Shown here: positions 8,222-16,032 of the stretch, in pieces | Layout of the letters: each line of letters begins with the position of its first letter | How positions within the stretch are numbered: position 1 is the first letter of the stretch | From: Gammaproteobacteria bacterium | GTDB lineage: Bacteria > Pseudomonadota > Gammaproteobacteria > GCA-001735895 | Length of the DNA: 64,000 nucleotides | Reading direction: 5' to 3' | Assembly (NCBI GenBank): GCA_029862125.1 | Contig: JAOTXY010000003.1 | Coordinates: 1-64,000, forward strand | The notes under the pieces: model-generated | The model's database searches: none | Told to the model about the DNA's origin: nothing | The model's input: only the letters and a program-made list of their open reading frames with translations | Translations under genes and position numbers: made by a program

Positions 8222-9472
8222 TCAAATGGTGCCGAGCATTTGTTCGATCGTGGCTACCTCATCCTGCGATTCCTTCATGAACTCGATGCTATCCTGTGAA
8301 CCGAAATCGGTTAGTTTCAGTTTTTCAAATGCGGGCATTTTGGACAGTAGCGGTAACTGATCTGCATGCTCCGTCCCCAGGTAGCTGTGGTACCGGGCTA
8401 TCAGGACCAGATCGCAAAGGTCGGTGCTGACGGAATTGTTACGGAACCAGCTTCGGGACTCTTCTCCTACCGTAACCAGTTCATCTCCCAGATTCCATTT
8501 TTGCAGTAACATACTATTGATTTGAGGGCGCAACGCCTTGACGGTTTGATCGAGTGCATTCTCATCGTCATACTGGTCACTATGTTCCTGGGCATATTCC
8601 AGGATTGCGATGACGCCCAGGTCACTTAACAGCCCGGCCATTTGCGCGGCATCGGGATCCAAAATACCGGATTTCGCGGCGAGCACACGGCTAAATGCGG
8701 CTACTCTGCGACTGTTTTTCCAAAGTTGCCGCATCCGTTTTTTCATGCCGACCGATTTTTCCTGGAACAGCCGTGTGGTGGCGATGATAATGATATGACT
8801 CTGAACCACCTTCATACCCAGGCGCACTATGGCCTGGCGCAAGGATTCTACTGGCGATCTTCCCTGGTACAGGGGGCTGTTGGCGTGTTTTAACAGATAT
8901 GCCGTTATGACAGGATCCGACTGGATCAATTCCTGAATCCTGTCGAAATCACAATCTTCTCGGGCAAATTCCTGTTGGACTTTGACGACGATATCCGGCA
9001 GGGTCGGCAAGCTGATATTTTCACTCAAAATGTCCTGAAATAACTCGTTCGTCAAGCGGTTCGCTGTTTCACCCTTGTCAATAAAATTGACTTCTATTTC
9101 AGGATTCTCGCTTTCCAGTGCCTTCGACAACTCGGATAATTTTTCGTCGCTTATCTCCAAATAATGCACGGTGCTAATTGCATCGACATCGTAAAGGCTG
9201 GGCCGAAGCTGGGCGACCGGCTGAAGCCAGCCATCGGCCATGGTGTTTACTTTTTTGGTAATGCCATCCACGGCCCGGCTGATGGCGTCACCCGACAAAA
9301 TGTACAGGCTATAACCGCCCGTGTCTCCAGCCGCTATGATATGGTCACCCGGTTTGGCGACATTGATGGTCAGCGATTGCGCAAGGCTACTTAATTGATC
9401 GTCGCTGAATAATTCCAGGCTGCGGATATTTTTGAGCGTCGAAAGATCGGGATTGCCGGCATTACTTTGCAT
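8222..9472 (-). CDS. HDOD-domain signalling protein with N-terminal cyclic-nucleotide-binding-like domain
   Basis: 416 aa. Residues 15-125 have the cNMP-binding jelly-roll pattern (LFSDDQLSSLAQSL, then KPGDHIIAAGDTGGYSLYIL). Residues 155-350 are an HDOD domain (LPTLPDIVVKVQQEF, then DPVITAYLLKHANSPLY, then VESLRQAIVRLGMKVVQSH). HDOD proteins resemble HD phosphohydrolases without the metal ligands and act as scaffolds in signalling and motility control. The ATG overlaps a region with TATAAT 13 bp upstream and a weak ribosome-binding site. The gene is preceded by repeat copy 8 and its promoter-like tail, so that element could drive it. Confidence 0.88.
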   Translation of the reverse strand: MQSNAGNPDLSTLKNIRSLELFSDDQLSSLAQSLTINVAKPGDHIIAAGDTGGYSLYILSGDAISRAVDGITKKVNTMADGWLQPVAQLRPSLYDVDAISTVHYLEISDEKLSELSKALESENPEIEVNFIDKGETANRLTNELFQDILSENISLPTLPDIVVKVQQEFAREDCDFDRIQELIQSDPVITAYLLKHANSPLYQGRSPVESLRQAIVRLGMKVVQSHIIIIATTRLFQEKSVGMKKRMRQLWKNSRRVAAFSRVLAAKSGILDPDAAQMAGLLSDLGVIAILEYAQEHSDQYDDENALDQTVKALRPQINSMLLQKWNLGDELVTVGEESRSWFRNNSVSTDLCDLVLIARYHSYLGTEHADQLPLLSKMPAFEKLKLTDFGSQDSIEFMKESQDEVATIEQMLGTI

Positions 9473-9520
9473 ACCAGTGAATTATAGCCAATAAAAGCAT
9501 ATTAAAAATTTGACGACTAA

Positions 9521-9566
9521 AGATTTTGAATTATACGTTTTTCGAGCCTTAAACATATTATCGCTT
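9521..9566 (-). promoter_or_regulatory. repeat tail: promoter-like element 3
   Basis: On the minus strand: GCGATAATATGTTTAAGGC, then TCGAAAAACGTATAATTC, with TATAAT at 9535-9530. It is homologous to the cassette tails but lacks the GTTRRRY core. It lies about 50 bp upstream of the HDOD gene. Confidence 0.55.
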
Positions 9567-9574
9567 GGTTGTCG

Positions 9575-9641
9575 GGCGTCCGCTCCTGGCCGAAGGTTGC
9601 CCCTGACGAGAGAATTTTCAGTGTCTCCTTTGGAGAGCCCA
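9575..9641 (-). repeat. dispersed intergenic repeat, copy 8
   Basis: On the minus strand: GCTCTCCAAAGGAGACACTG, a variable middle, then GGCAACCTTCGGCCAGGAGC, GGACGCC. It lies between the recombinase stop (9667) and the HDOD gene. It is the last minus-oriented full copy. Confidence 0.85.
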
Positions 9642-9666
9642 GAAACGCCGCAGGTGACGTCTCTAG

Positions 9667-10290
9667 TCAGACTTCGGTCTGCTCAGCCATTTCCAAAGCA
9701 TCTTCTACCTCGATGCCCAGGTATCTAATGGTACTTTCCATCTTCGTGTGACCCAATAGTATCTGCACCGCCCTCAAATTCTTGGTTCGACGATATATCA
9801 AAGATGCTTTCGAGCGTCTCATCGAATGCGTACCATACTCGGCTGGATCGAGACCGATATCTCGAACCCAGTTATCCACCAATCGGGCATATTGTCGGGT
9901 AGATATATGGATAGATGATCGATTGCGGCTGCTGAACAGATACTCATCCGACATCAACTCCGCATGATTGATCCAGTTGCCAATCGATTCTCGGGTTTGT
10001 TCGGTGATTTCAAATTGAACGGGTAATCCCGTCTTTTGTTGTACCACCACAGCACGTCTGGAGACTGTTGCCCCGTGGGTGACGTCTCGGACTCTTATCT
10101 TGACCAGGTCACAGCTTCTGAGCTTACTGTCGATAGCGAGATTGAATAATGCTAGGTCACGAACCCGTTTTGAAATTTGCAGTCGGATTCGGATTGCCCA
10201 GATTTCCTTGAGCTTGAGTGGTGGTTTCTGACCCGTGAGCTTGCCCTTGTTCCAGGGATTTTTGGTTGCTATATGGCGTAAGTGGTTCAT
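9667..10290 (-). CDS. catalytic-domain-only tyrosine recombinase
   Basis: 207 aa, about half the length of phage integrases: only the catalytic domain is present and the N-terminal core-binding domain is missing. The full active-site set can be read: Arg58 (SKLRSCDL), Lys86 (QQKTG), His155-x-x-Arg158 (HSMRR), His181 (LGHTK) and Tyr190 (STIRYLG). Members of this short family, starting with NPWNKGKL and GQKPPLK, are widespread in proteobacterial chromosomes and plasmids; their target sites are poorly known. The gene ends 25 bp before repeat copy 8, at the point where repeat orientation switches. It is not an IntI: it lacks the extra integron-specific segment and is far too short. A link with the repeats is inferred. 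Confidence 0.85.
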   Translation of the reverse strand: MNHLRHIATKNPWNKGKLTGQKPPLKLKEIWAIRIRLQISKRVRDLALFNLAIDSKLRSCDLVKIRVRDVTHGATVSRRAVVVQQKTGLPVQFEITEQTRESIGNWINHAELMSDEYLFSSRNRSSIHISTRQYARLVDNWVRDIGLDPAEYGTHSMRRSKASLIYRRTKNLRAVQILLGHTKMESTIRYLGIEVEDALEMAEQTEV

Positions 10291-10462
10291 CTTGATTCCT
10301 TCGGTTGTTTGTCGGAATCAAATTATGACTTCGAGCTTCTTTAGAGCTGATACTCAATATCTTGGTAGCAGTGCGATATGAAGGAATTCTAAAATTAGAA
10401 GGGGCCATGTAATAATAAAATCTCGGTCGACCTACCGACAACACGAAGCGCACTGCAATTAT

Positions 10463-11122
10463 ATGGATATTCAAGCTCCATCTGGCACTACTTCCGATAC
10501 GAGGCGATTTCGTATCGCTTTTATCGTCGCATTTTCGTTCGCGCTGTTGCTATGGGTATTTCATTTTGTCGGATACATTAGTGAGTATGATTTTTCTCAA
10601 TTCGGTATTTATCCGCGCCGTGTGGTTGGACTTGTAGGTGTTCTCGGTGCACCCTTTATCCATGCCTCTGTGTCCCATCTATTCGCTAACACCCCACCGA
10701 TAATTGTGATTGGTACAATGCTGCTCTACGGATATCCTCAAGCATCCAAAGTGTTTTTGCCAGTCGTCTATCTTGGCAGCGGTGTCGCAGTGTGGTTATT
10801 TGCCCGTGAGGCATATCATATCGGCGCAAGCGGACTCGCTTTCGGTATGTTGTTCTTTGTTTTTACGATTGGTGTACTTCGTTGGGAGCGGCGTACCATA
10901 GCCATCTCATTGTTGGTGTTTTTTCTATACGGAGGCATGATTTCAGGTGTAATACCAGGTGCACAGGAAATTTCTTTCGAGTCTCATTTGAGTGGTGCGC
11001 TAATCGGTATATTGCTGGCCTTCCTATTGCGTCATCGTGATCCTGAGTCGCCGCGTAAACAGTACAATTGGGAGCACGAAGAGACGGAATCCGACGATTA
11101 CGACTGGCCAGACCGGGAATAG
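10463..11122 (+). CDS. rhomboid-family intramembrane serine protease
   Basis: 219 aa with about six membrane helices. Rhomboid signatures are complete: His67-x4-His72-x3-Asn76 (HASVSHLFANT), the nucleophile Ser123 in GASG (121-124) and the partner His175 in SHLSGALIG. The enzyme cuts substrates within or next to the inner membrane. The C-terminal 30 residues are very acidic (EHEETESDDYDWPDRE) and probably cytosolic. The ATG is used; no strong ribosome-binding site is seen. It is transcribed away from the tyrosine recombinase and is followed by the first plus-oriented repeat copy. The substrate is unknown. Confidence 0.92.
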   Translation: MDIQAPSGTTSDTRRFRIAFIVAFSFALLLWVFHFVGYISEYDFSQFGIYPRRVVGLVGVLGAPFIHASVSHLFANTPPIIVIGTMLLYGYPQASKVFLPVVYLGSGVAVWLFAREAYHIGASGLAFGMLFFVFTIGVLRWERRTIAISLLVFFLYGGMISGVIPGAQEISFESHLSGALIGILLAFLLRHRDPESPRKQYNWEHEETESDDYDWPDRE

Positions 11123-11140
11123 TTGAATTGTGTGTTTAAT

Positions 11141-11204
11141 TTCTCCAAAGGAGACGCTCAGACGTGCTTGTCAGGCGGCGGCAAACGGCCAGGAACGGAC
11201 GCTC
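11141..11204 (+). repeat. dispersed intergenic repeat, copy 9
   Basis: TTCTCCAAAGGAGACGCTCA, a variable middle, then GGCAAACGGCCAGGAACGGA, CGCTC. It is the first plus-oriented copy and continues directly into the tail at 11211. Confidence 0.88.
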
Positions 11205-11210
11205 GGCAAC

Positions 11211-11257
11211 AGATAATATATTATCGGGTCAATTACCTTTAATCATGCTGGCATGGG
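11211..11257 (+). promoter_or_regulatory. cassette tail: promoter-like element 4
   Basis: AGATAATATATTATC (contains a perfect palindrome), then GGGTCAATTACCTTTAATC, then ATGCTGGCATGGGG. The -10 box is weak (TTTAAT). The GTTRRRY core is degenerate (GGCATGG). Confidence 0.5.
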
Positions 11258-11599
11258 GATGCCTAAACCGATGATTATTTCGAGATGCTCAGAATGCGGA
11301 GAGAGCCTAAACCGATACACGTTAAAAACTCTCACTTCGCTTTTTCGAATAAGAGGCGGGTTTTACACACACAAATGCAACATTTGCAAAACCACTTACG
11401 CACCTTCCACAATTATCCTACTTGTTACTATTTTTGGTCTTGGCCAGATAGATATCCGAGAAACGAACCTAAATATAGCGGTGGTGATTCTCTTAATTGT
11501 GTCTGGATTTGTGCTTTCAGTGGCATACTTATTACCATTATCCGTGTTTTACAAACCTGACGACAACCAGGACTAGAAAAAGGGGATCAATCCCATAAC
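11250..11599 (+). mobile_element. integron-like cassette unit 3 (one degenerate end)
   Basis: The gene at 11253-11576 is followed by CCCATAAC at 11592-11599, then AAGCGCGTGGAGC and a complementary CCACTCGCGC, which form a hairpin like a short attC. The partner before the gene is GGCATGGG (11250-11257), where GTTATGGG would be exact, so two positions differ. Weaker evidence than units 1, 2, 4 and 5. Confidence 0.4.
11253..11576 (+). CDS. small zinc-ribbon-like membrane protein, unknown function
   Basis: 107 aa. The first 45 residues hold two cysteine pairs, CSECGE and CNICKTTY, spaced like a zinc ribbon. Two hydrophobic segments follow (IILLVTIFGLGQI, then LNIAVVILLIVSGFVLSVAYLLPLS split by little charge). 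It is probably a membrane-anchored metal-binding protein with a cytosolic N-terminus. The ATG starts 3 bp after the cassette core, and no ribosome-binding site is visible, so translation may be leaderless or inefficient. I do not recognise a family. Confidence 0.65.
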   Translation: MGMPKPMIISRCSECGESLNRYTLKTLTSLFRIRGGFYTHKCNICKTTYAPSTIILLVTIFGLGQIDIRETNLNIAVVILLIVSGFVLSVAYLLPLSVFYKPDDNQD

Positions 11600-11640
11600 A
11601 AGCGCGTGGAGCTAGACGCACCACTCGCGCTGATACTTTT

Positions 11641-11704
11641 TTCTCCAAGGGAGACACTCAAAGGCTTAGTGTAGGTGGCAATCTTCGGCCAACAGCGGAC
11701 GCTC
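11641..11704 (+). repeat. dispersed intergenic repeat, copy 10
   Basis: TTCTCCAAGGGAGACACTCA, a variable middle, then GGCAATCTTCGGCCAACAGC, GGACGCTC. It lies inside the attC-like spacer between cassette units 3 and 4. Confidence 0.88.
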
Positions 11705-11714
11705 ATCATTTTCC

Positions 11715-11763
11715 GCGATAATTTGCTATCGAGCCAAAAACCTTATAATCATGCTGTTATGAG
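11715..11763 (+). promoter_or_regulatory. cassette tail: promoter-like element 5
   Basis: GCGATAATTTGCTATC, then GAGCCAAAAACCTTATAATC, then ATGCTGTTATGAG. TATAAT is at 11744-11749; a TTGCTA lies 15 bp upstream of it as a possible -35. The gene starts 24 bp after the box. Confidence 0.6.
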
Positions 11764-12268
11764 TTTTAGTAAATGATCAAACTTAGAGCATTCATTGAAA
11801 GCGACATCGATTCACTAGCAATCTTCGCAAACAATATAAATGTATCCCGATATATGGCTTCGAGGATGCCATACCCATATACCAAAGAGGATGCAAAATG
11901 GTGGGTAGAAATCGGCAGCAAGGATCTAGGCTTAAATTACGCTATCGACTTAGACGGAAAATGTATTGGTGTCGTTGGAGTTCGATTTGGAGAATCCGAA
12001 TACCAGTATTCGGCAGAAATAGGTTACTGGGTTGCTGAGAAACACTGGGGAAAAGATATTGGAACTGAAGCAGTTTTAAAAATGACAGGGAAAATTTTTT
12101 CTGAATTTAAAACTGCCAGACTTTCTGCCCCGGTATATAGCCCAAATAAAGCTTCGATGAGAGTCTTGGAAAAGTGCGGATATACGTTAGAGGCCATACA
12201 CCAAAAAGCAGTATTCAAAAACGATGAATTTATGGATGAGCATGTCTTTGTTAAATTTCGCTCATAAC
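11756..12268 (+). mobile_element. integron-like cassette unit 4
   Basis: The GNAT gene is bracketed by GTTATGAG (11756-11763) and CTCATAAC (12261-12268), an exact 8-bp inverted pair of GTTRRRY/RYYYAAC type with two relaxed positions, as in Vibrio attC sites. The end overlaps the stop codon and continues AAACGCATGCAGTCG, shared with unit 1. The preceding cassette ends CCCATAAC, so the match is within this unit and not across the spacer. Confidence 0.65.
11773..12267 (+). CDS. GNAT-family N-acetyltransferase (RimJ/RimL type)
   Basis: 164 aa, full length for the family. It has the RimJ/RimL start (MIKLRAFIESDIDSLAIF), the strand YSAEIGYWVAEKHWG leading into the acetyl-CoA pyrophosphate loop HWGKDIGTEA, and the late motif SPNKASMRVLEKCGY, which contacts CoA. 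It should transfer an acetyl group to an amine of a protein N-terminus, a small molecule or an antibiotic; the acceptor is unknown. It is the sole gene of cassette unit 4, and small GNATs are common cassette cargo. The start ATG has little ribosome-binding sequence, and its likely promoter is the tail just upstream. Confidence 0.9.
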   Translation: MIKLRAFIESDIDSLAIFANNINVSRYMASRMPYPYTKEDAKWWVEIGSKDLGLNYAIDLDGKCIGVVGVRFGESEYQYSAEIGYWVAEKHWGKDIGTEAVLKMTGKIFSEFKTARLSAPVYSPNKASMRVLEKCGYTLEAIHQKAVFKNDEFMDEHVFVKFRS

Positions 12269-12310
12269 AAACGCATGCAGTCGAACAAACCACTCACTTC
12301 ACTTACTATT

Positions 12311-12372
12311 GCCCAATAGCAGACGCTGAAAAACCTTTCCTGGGCTGCTGAGAACGGCCAATAACGGACCTT
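12311..12372 (+). repeat. dispersed intergenic repeat, copy 11
   Basis: GCCCAATAGCAGACGCTGA, a variable middle, then GAGAACGGCCAATAACGGAC. It follows the end of cassette unit 4 and is the last copy before a 41-kb repeat-free block. It has no promoter-like tail. Confidence 0.8.
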
Positions 12373-12396
12373 TCCCTGAGTAAGCCAAATTGTAAC

Positions 12397-13320
12397 TTAC
12401 GAAGAATTGACTTCGGTTCGAAACTCTTCTGATACTCCAATCAGCCAGTCGCGAAATGCATCCAGATTACTATTTGGCCGAGCATTGGTTGGTGAGACGA
12501 AGTAAAACCCACCACGAAACGTGACGACGGGTTGGCTGTTGGCATAAACAAGGTTCCCGGCTTCAACTTCGTCTTCTATCTGATAATTGAAGGCCAACGC
12601 GATTCCTCGACCATGGAGGGCTGCGTTTACTGCCTGGAGATCATCCGGAAGGATAATTAATTGTTCTTCTAAATCAACATAATCACGGGCAACGACATCC
12701 TCCCATAGGCCACACATGGTATCGAGATCCTTTGAGCCACGGCGGCAGTCAATGAGTCGATGGCGTTCTGGATTGGCTAAACTGTCAAGCGTGCCATGTT
12801 CGGAAATATAGTCCGGGCTGGCAACTGCATACTTCGCTATTGAAAATAAATACACACTTTGAAGATCTTCAAATTTGCCATCACCGAAGCGAATGGCCGC
12901 ATCGATACCGTCATTTTTGAATGTCACATGGTTAAGATTTTTATCAATCGCAATTGTTATATCTGGATATAATCCATAAAAATCGCCAAGCTTCGGCATT
13001 AACCATTTATCTCCAAAAACAAGCCCGGTCGATATGGTAAGGGTGCCTTGAGTTTTTTCCCGTTTAACTTTACCTGCTGCAAGCGCTATTTCTCCTAATG
13101 ACCGCTGTACGACCTCGGCAAAATCGTCCCCATCTTCCGAAAGTGTGAATGAATTAGAAGTGCGGATGAAGAGTTCGCGGTCAAGATGGTCTTCCAGGTT
13201 CCGCAATTGTTGACTTACCGCGCCCTGGCTCACGCAAAGCTCTTCGGCGGCTTTGCTTACGCTTCCAAGTCTTGATACAGCTTCGAATGCCCTCAGGGCG
13301 TTCATTGGCGGTAGTTTCAT
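12397..13320 (-). CDS. LysR-family regulator, GcvA-like
   Basis: 307 aa. The N-terminal winged helix is typical (MNALRAFEAVSRLGSVSKAA, then LCVSQGAVSQQLRNLEDHL), followed by a periplasmic-binding-protein-like effector domain (about residues 92-297). The PPMNALRAFEA start and the SKAAEEL-SQGAVSQ helix match the GcvA/AmpR-like subgroup, which often controls amine, glycine or beta-lactamase genes. It diverges from a short frame at 13486, so any target may once have lain there. It sits just outside the last left-hand repeat copy. The effector is unknown. Confidence 0.9.
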   Translation of the reverse strand: MKLPPMNALRAFEAVSRLGSVSKAAEELCVSQGAVSQQLRNLEDHLDRELFIRTSNSFTLSEDGDDFAEVVQRSLGEIALAAGKVKREKTQGTLTISTGLVFGDKWLMPKLGDFYGLYPDITIAIDKNLNHVTFKNDGIDAAIRFGDGKFEDLQSVYLFSIAKYAVASPDYISEHGTLDSLANPERHRLIDCRRGSKDLDTMCGLWEDVVARDYVDLEEQLIILPDDLQAVNAALHGRGIALAFNYQIEDEVEAGNLVYANSQPVVTFRGGFYFVSPTNARPNSNLDAFRDWLIGVSEEFRTEVNSS

Positions 13321-13485
13321 TGAGTTACCTTTCGAAAAACTAATAAGCCTATCCGAATAACTGCATGTACAAAATCGGGGGGCAGAGCAATTATACGCTT
13401 ACTTAAATCAACATTGTTAGAGCGACCTGAAACCGCAGAAGTTTGAAACATCGCAGTGGCAGCTAACATGAAGGGAGAAAATAAA

Positions 13486-13725
13486 ATGCAACAGGTAGAC
13501 ACTAATCAATTATTACCGAAACTCTCAACTGTAATTAACAGTCTGCTCCACTACTTTGGTAATTCCCGAATTTCAACTGCCCAGCCCGATCGGTTCATAA
13601 CTAATATTGACTGGCCTGATGCCGACCCCGAAGAGTCTAGCTGCGGGAATGATAATCGACCGGTCAGTGGTGGCTATAACGAAGCGTTCATAGTCCAGCA
13701 CTGGACCAGCTATCACCTCCAATAA
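13486..13725 (+). CDS. short protein, possibly a gene remnant
   Basis: 79 aa from an ATG preceded by AAGGGAG, a good ribosome-binding site; an in-frame ATG at 13456 lacks one. The start MQQVDTNQLLPKLSTVINSL reads like a genuine N-terminus. The rest (after about residue 35) has unusual composition and ends abruptly, which suggests a truncated or frameshifted gene divergent from the LysR regulator. I recognise no family. Confidence 0.35.
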   Translation: MQQVDTNQLLPKLSTVINSLLHYFGNSRISTAQPDRFITNIDWPDADPEESSCGNDNRPVSGGYNEAFIVQHWTSYHLQ

Positions 13726-14095
13726 TCCGGTGGCCCGAGCCTGAAATCGCATAAACGCGAGTCCAACTGAAGCAGGCTGCAAACTTACGTGTTCAACAGT
13801 AACTGATATCATGAGATTCAAGTCACTTCAGGGAGAATTGCATGACGTTATCATGGTTGGGTGGAGGAACCTATGAGGTAGTTCAAGTAGAACCTGCAAT
13901 TGGAAAATTGAAAAGCCGGTATAGAGCAACCTCATTTAAAAAGATTGTTTCCAAGCATTTGGCGACAAACAAATTTTCGGCAGTTTCCTGAGTTCAGTTT
14001 GAATAGATAATAATCCTGTTCCCCGGTAATGTAACAGGAAAAAACTGTTCAATCGTATTGCCTTGCCCTAGACAGCAATATTAAGTTTCGGATAT

Positions 14096-14290
14096 TTGTT
14101 GGCGCCTAATTCAATAGAATCACTTGATTTATTGGTGGTAAATTTGGTGGTAAAGAACTCAAGACCACCTGAAACAGGTAGGCGTGAAGCGATAGTATTA
14201 GACAAGAAAACACAGGTACCAAATTCGGACCACCATGGTGCAGAAAACCACAGTATCCGACAACATGAAGCAGGGTGCATTTACCTATAA
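14096..14290 (+). pseudogene. possible integrase N-terminal remnant next to tRNA-Met fragment
   Basis: A 64-codon frame contains VKNSRPPETGRREAIVLDKK, which resembles the start of the N-terminal arm-binding domain of island-type tyrosine integrases. It lies about 50 bp from the tRNA-Met 3' fragment, where such integrases are usually found. No catalytic part follows. The resemblance is short and could be chance. The remainder of 13726-14340 shows no other gene that I can support. Confidence 0.2.
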
Positions 14291-14340
14291 GTTGTTGAAT
14301 TTAATTTGGTTCAGTGTTGGGACGTATTGAGATGGCGAGA

Positions 14341-14392
14341 CTCATAATGATGGGATCCCCTGTTCAAATCAGGGCGTAGCCACCATTTTTTT
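14341..14392 (+). repeat. tRNA-Met(CAU) 3'-half fragment, copy 1 (att-like)
   Basis: Begins with the anticodon loop CTCATAA, then TGATGGG, the T arm CCCTGTTCAAATCAGGG, the acceptor 3' strand CGTAGCC and ACCA (14385), then a run of seven T. The 5' half of a tRNA-Met (starting GGCTACG) is not present upstream, so this is a fragment and not a gene. A tRNA 3' half is the usual crossover site of integrative islands. Confidence 0.75.
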
Positions 14393-14638
14393 CGATGACT
14401 TAGCGCACTTTCTTAATCTCCGACCACCTTCAATGTAGGAGAATTGTAGGAGATTTGCCAGGCAATGGATTCCACGAACTCTATCAGGTGGTCAATTTCG
14501 ATCCGTGAGCAGTGCGTCGTGATGTCTTCACCGCTCCAATCGGCGGCCCGGAGAGCTGGCTCCCGCCAAATTTATCTAACTTGATGTTAGACCCAAAGCT
14601 AGAATCGAAAACTGAAATTCCTGTTTGACCTGCCGAGT

Positions 14639-15871
14639 TTACTGGGGATCAAGATACGAATGAACCGTAGCTGCGATGGCATGCTGCCCGTGTTCGTTGG
14701 GGTGACCATCGTGAGACATCTTGTATGGTTGTGGCCCTGTTTCGAGTTCCAGCTGCAGTGACGGCAGAGCATCAATGTATTCTATAGTATGCTGCTGGAG
14801 AAATGACCTTGTCTCATCCCAAAACTGCCTCTCGTTTCGTACCAGGATATGGTAGTTAGGCGCATCTATCCCAGCAGCTTGTTCAGCGAACACGAACTCC
14901 TTGGTAGGAATCAGCAAAACGATGAATCGGATTCCATCTCTTTGCGCCAATTGATGCATCAGGCGAATAGCCTCTAACGAGATACGCTGTCCCTCACGTA
15001 TTCTATGATCGTCTAGATTAAGCGCCGCCAGCCTGTACTCCGAGGTAAACACGGTTCGAGCGTTATTACTCGAAAAGGCCTGAGCATACTCGGAATGCTT
15101 TGCCGCGAAAGACTGAGCCTTCTTCCATTTGTCTTCGGCACTGCGAGACGCCTGCCCCTCCTTTTTTCGGTATTGCGACAATTCGTGTTGAGTTCTGCGC
15201 AATAATCCATAGATTTTTGAATGTTCGGCAAGCCAGGCCTTGATTTTCAGGCGTGTTTTTGACTTCGTCTTGCCTCTTCGATACATTTTGCTGACGCGCT
15301 TGCTGATTGAATCGGATACTTCGGCTTGGGTCATAATGTCCTGCAGGTTTTTGTCGATCGTCTTCAACTCCGGCAATTGGCCCCTTTTGTAAACCATCTT
15401 GAACGAATCGTGAAGATCGTTTCCAGCGTAGATCGCTTCGATGACCACGGTTGGTTTCAGGGCGGCCGCTTCGTCCCAGAGCAGAAGACTATGCACGGGT
15501 CCATAACCACCGAGCCCCATGTTGTAAACGGGGTGTCCCAATAATGACTCCAGAACTCTCGGCCAGGTTTGTTCCGACTTTACGCCGCTGCCGTAGGTAT
15601 GCGAGTCACCCAGTGCAACCACATGCGCCGTCCCGGGCACCTGTGGATTACGAAATCCCTTTGCATCATGGCCGGGGTAGGCAGGATTGGGCCGATGACC
15701 TAGGCGGTCGTCGGGAATCTTGGCGGAGAGAATCGATACCACCTCGTTTACCCGCGGTGACACGGATGCCAGACCGTGAAGCACGAAGTCAGCGATGACC
15801 AGCGAGATGATCACGGTAAGAGTGGCAAAAAATAGTTTCTTTAATTTTCTAAGTATCGATAGCACGAGCAA
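14639..15871 (-). CDS. SGNH/GDSL hydrolase-fold membrane-anchored protein
   Basis: 410 aa. A single N-terminal membrane helix (about 11-35) is followed by an extracytoplasmic domain. Catalytic blocks of the SGNH fold can be read: GDSHTYG (Ser nucleophile), YNMGLGGYGPVHSL, AIYAGNDLHDS (block III Asn) and, near the end, SHDGHPNEHGQ with the Asp/His pair. This layout resembles AlgJ/AlgX-type and polysaccharide O-acetylation enzymes, so a role in adding or removing acyl groups on surface sugars is plausible. A charged helical stretch (about 190-260) interrupts the domain. It is alone between tRNA-Met fragment 1 and the YrbL-like genes. Confidence 0.85.
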   Translation of the reverse strand: MLVLSILRKLKKLFFATLTVIISLVIADFVLHGLASVSPRVNEVVSILSAKIPDDRLGHRPNPAYPGHDAKGFRNPQVPGTAHVVALGDSHTYGSGVKSEQTWPRVLESLLGHPVYNMGLGGYGPVHSLLLWDEAAALKPTVVIEAIYAGNDLHDSFKMVYKRGQLPELKTIDKNLQDIMTQAEVSDSISKRVSKMYRRGKTKSKTRLKIKAWLAEHSKIYGLLRRTQHELSQYRKKEGQASRSAEDKWKKAQSFAAKHSEYAQAFSSNNARTVFTSEYRLAALNLDDHRIREGQRISLEAIRLMHQLAQRDGIRFIVLLIPTKEFVFAEQAAGIDAPNYHILVRNERQFWDETRSFLQQHTIEYIDALPSLQLELETGPQPYKMSHDGHPNEHGQHAIAATVHSYLDPQ

Positions 15872-16032
15872 TCCTGTTTTTCGTTAACACCCGGGTTACG
15901 ATGACGTCGTTCCGGTTTATGCCGTGTCGGGAAGCGGGTAGGTGGAACAATAATCGCTAGTTTTCTGAGAGTCCAGTGGCACGGGTCACCCACTCCAACA
16001 GTCGCGGGGCGCGGTGACGCCCCCATATGGCT

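Noticed and set aside
9667-10290. Integron integrase IntI
   Set aside because: Only 207 aa, no core-binding domain and no integron-specific extra helix; it belongs to a different short recombinase family.
13573-13821. 82-aa minus-strand frame (MNLMISVTVEHVSLQPASVG)
   Set aside because: It overlaps a plus-strand frame with a good ribosome-binding site, has none of its own, and shows no recognisable motif. It could be part of a broken gene but cannot be supported.
14341-14385. Complete tRNA-Met gene
   Set aside because: The acceptor 5' strand, D arm and 5' side of the anticodon stem are absent upstream; only the 3' half is present. The same is true at 18339 and 26272.
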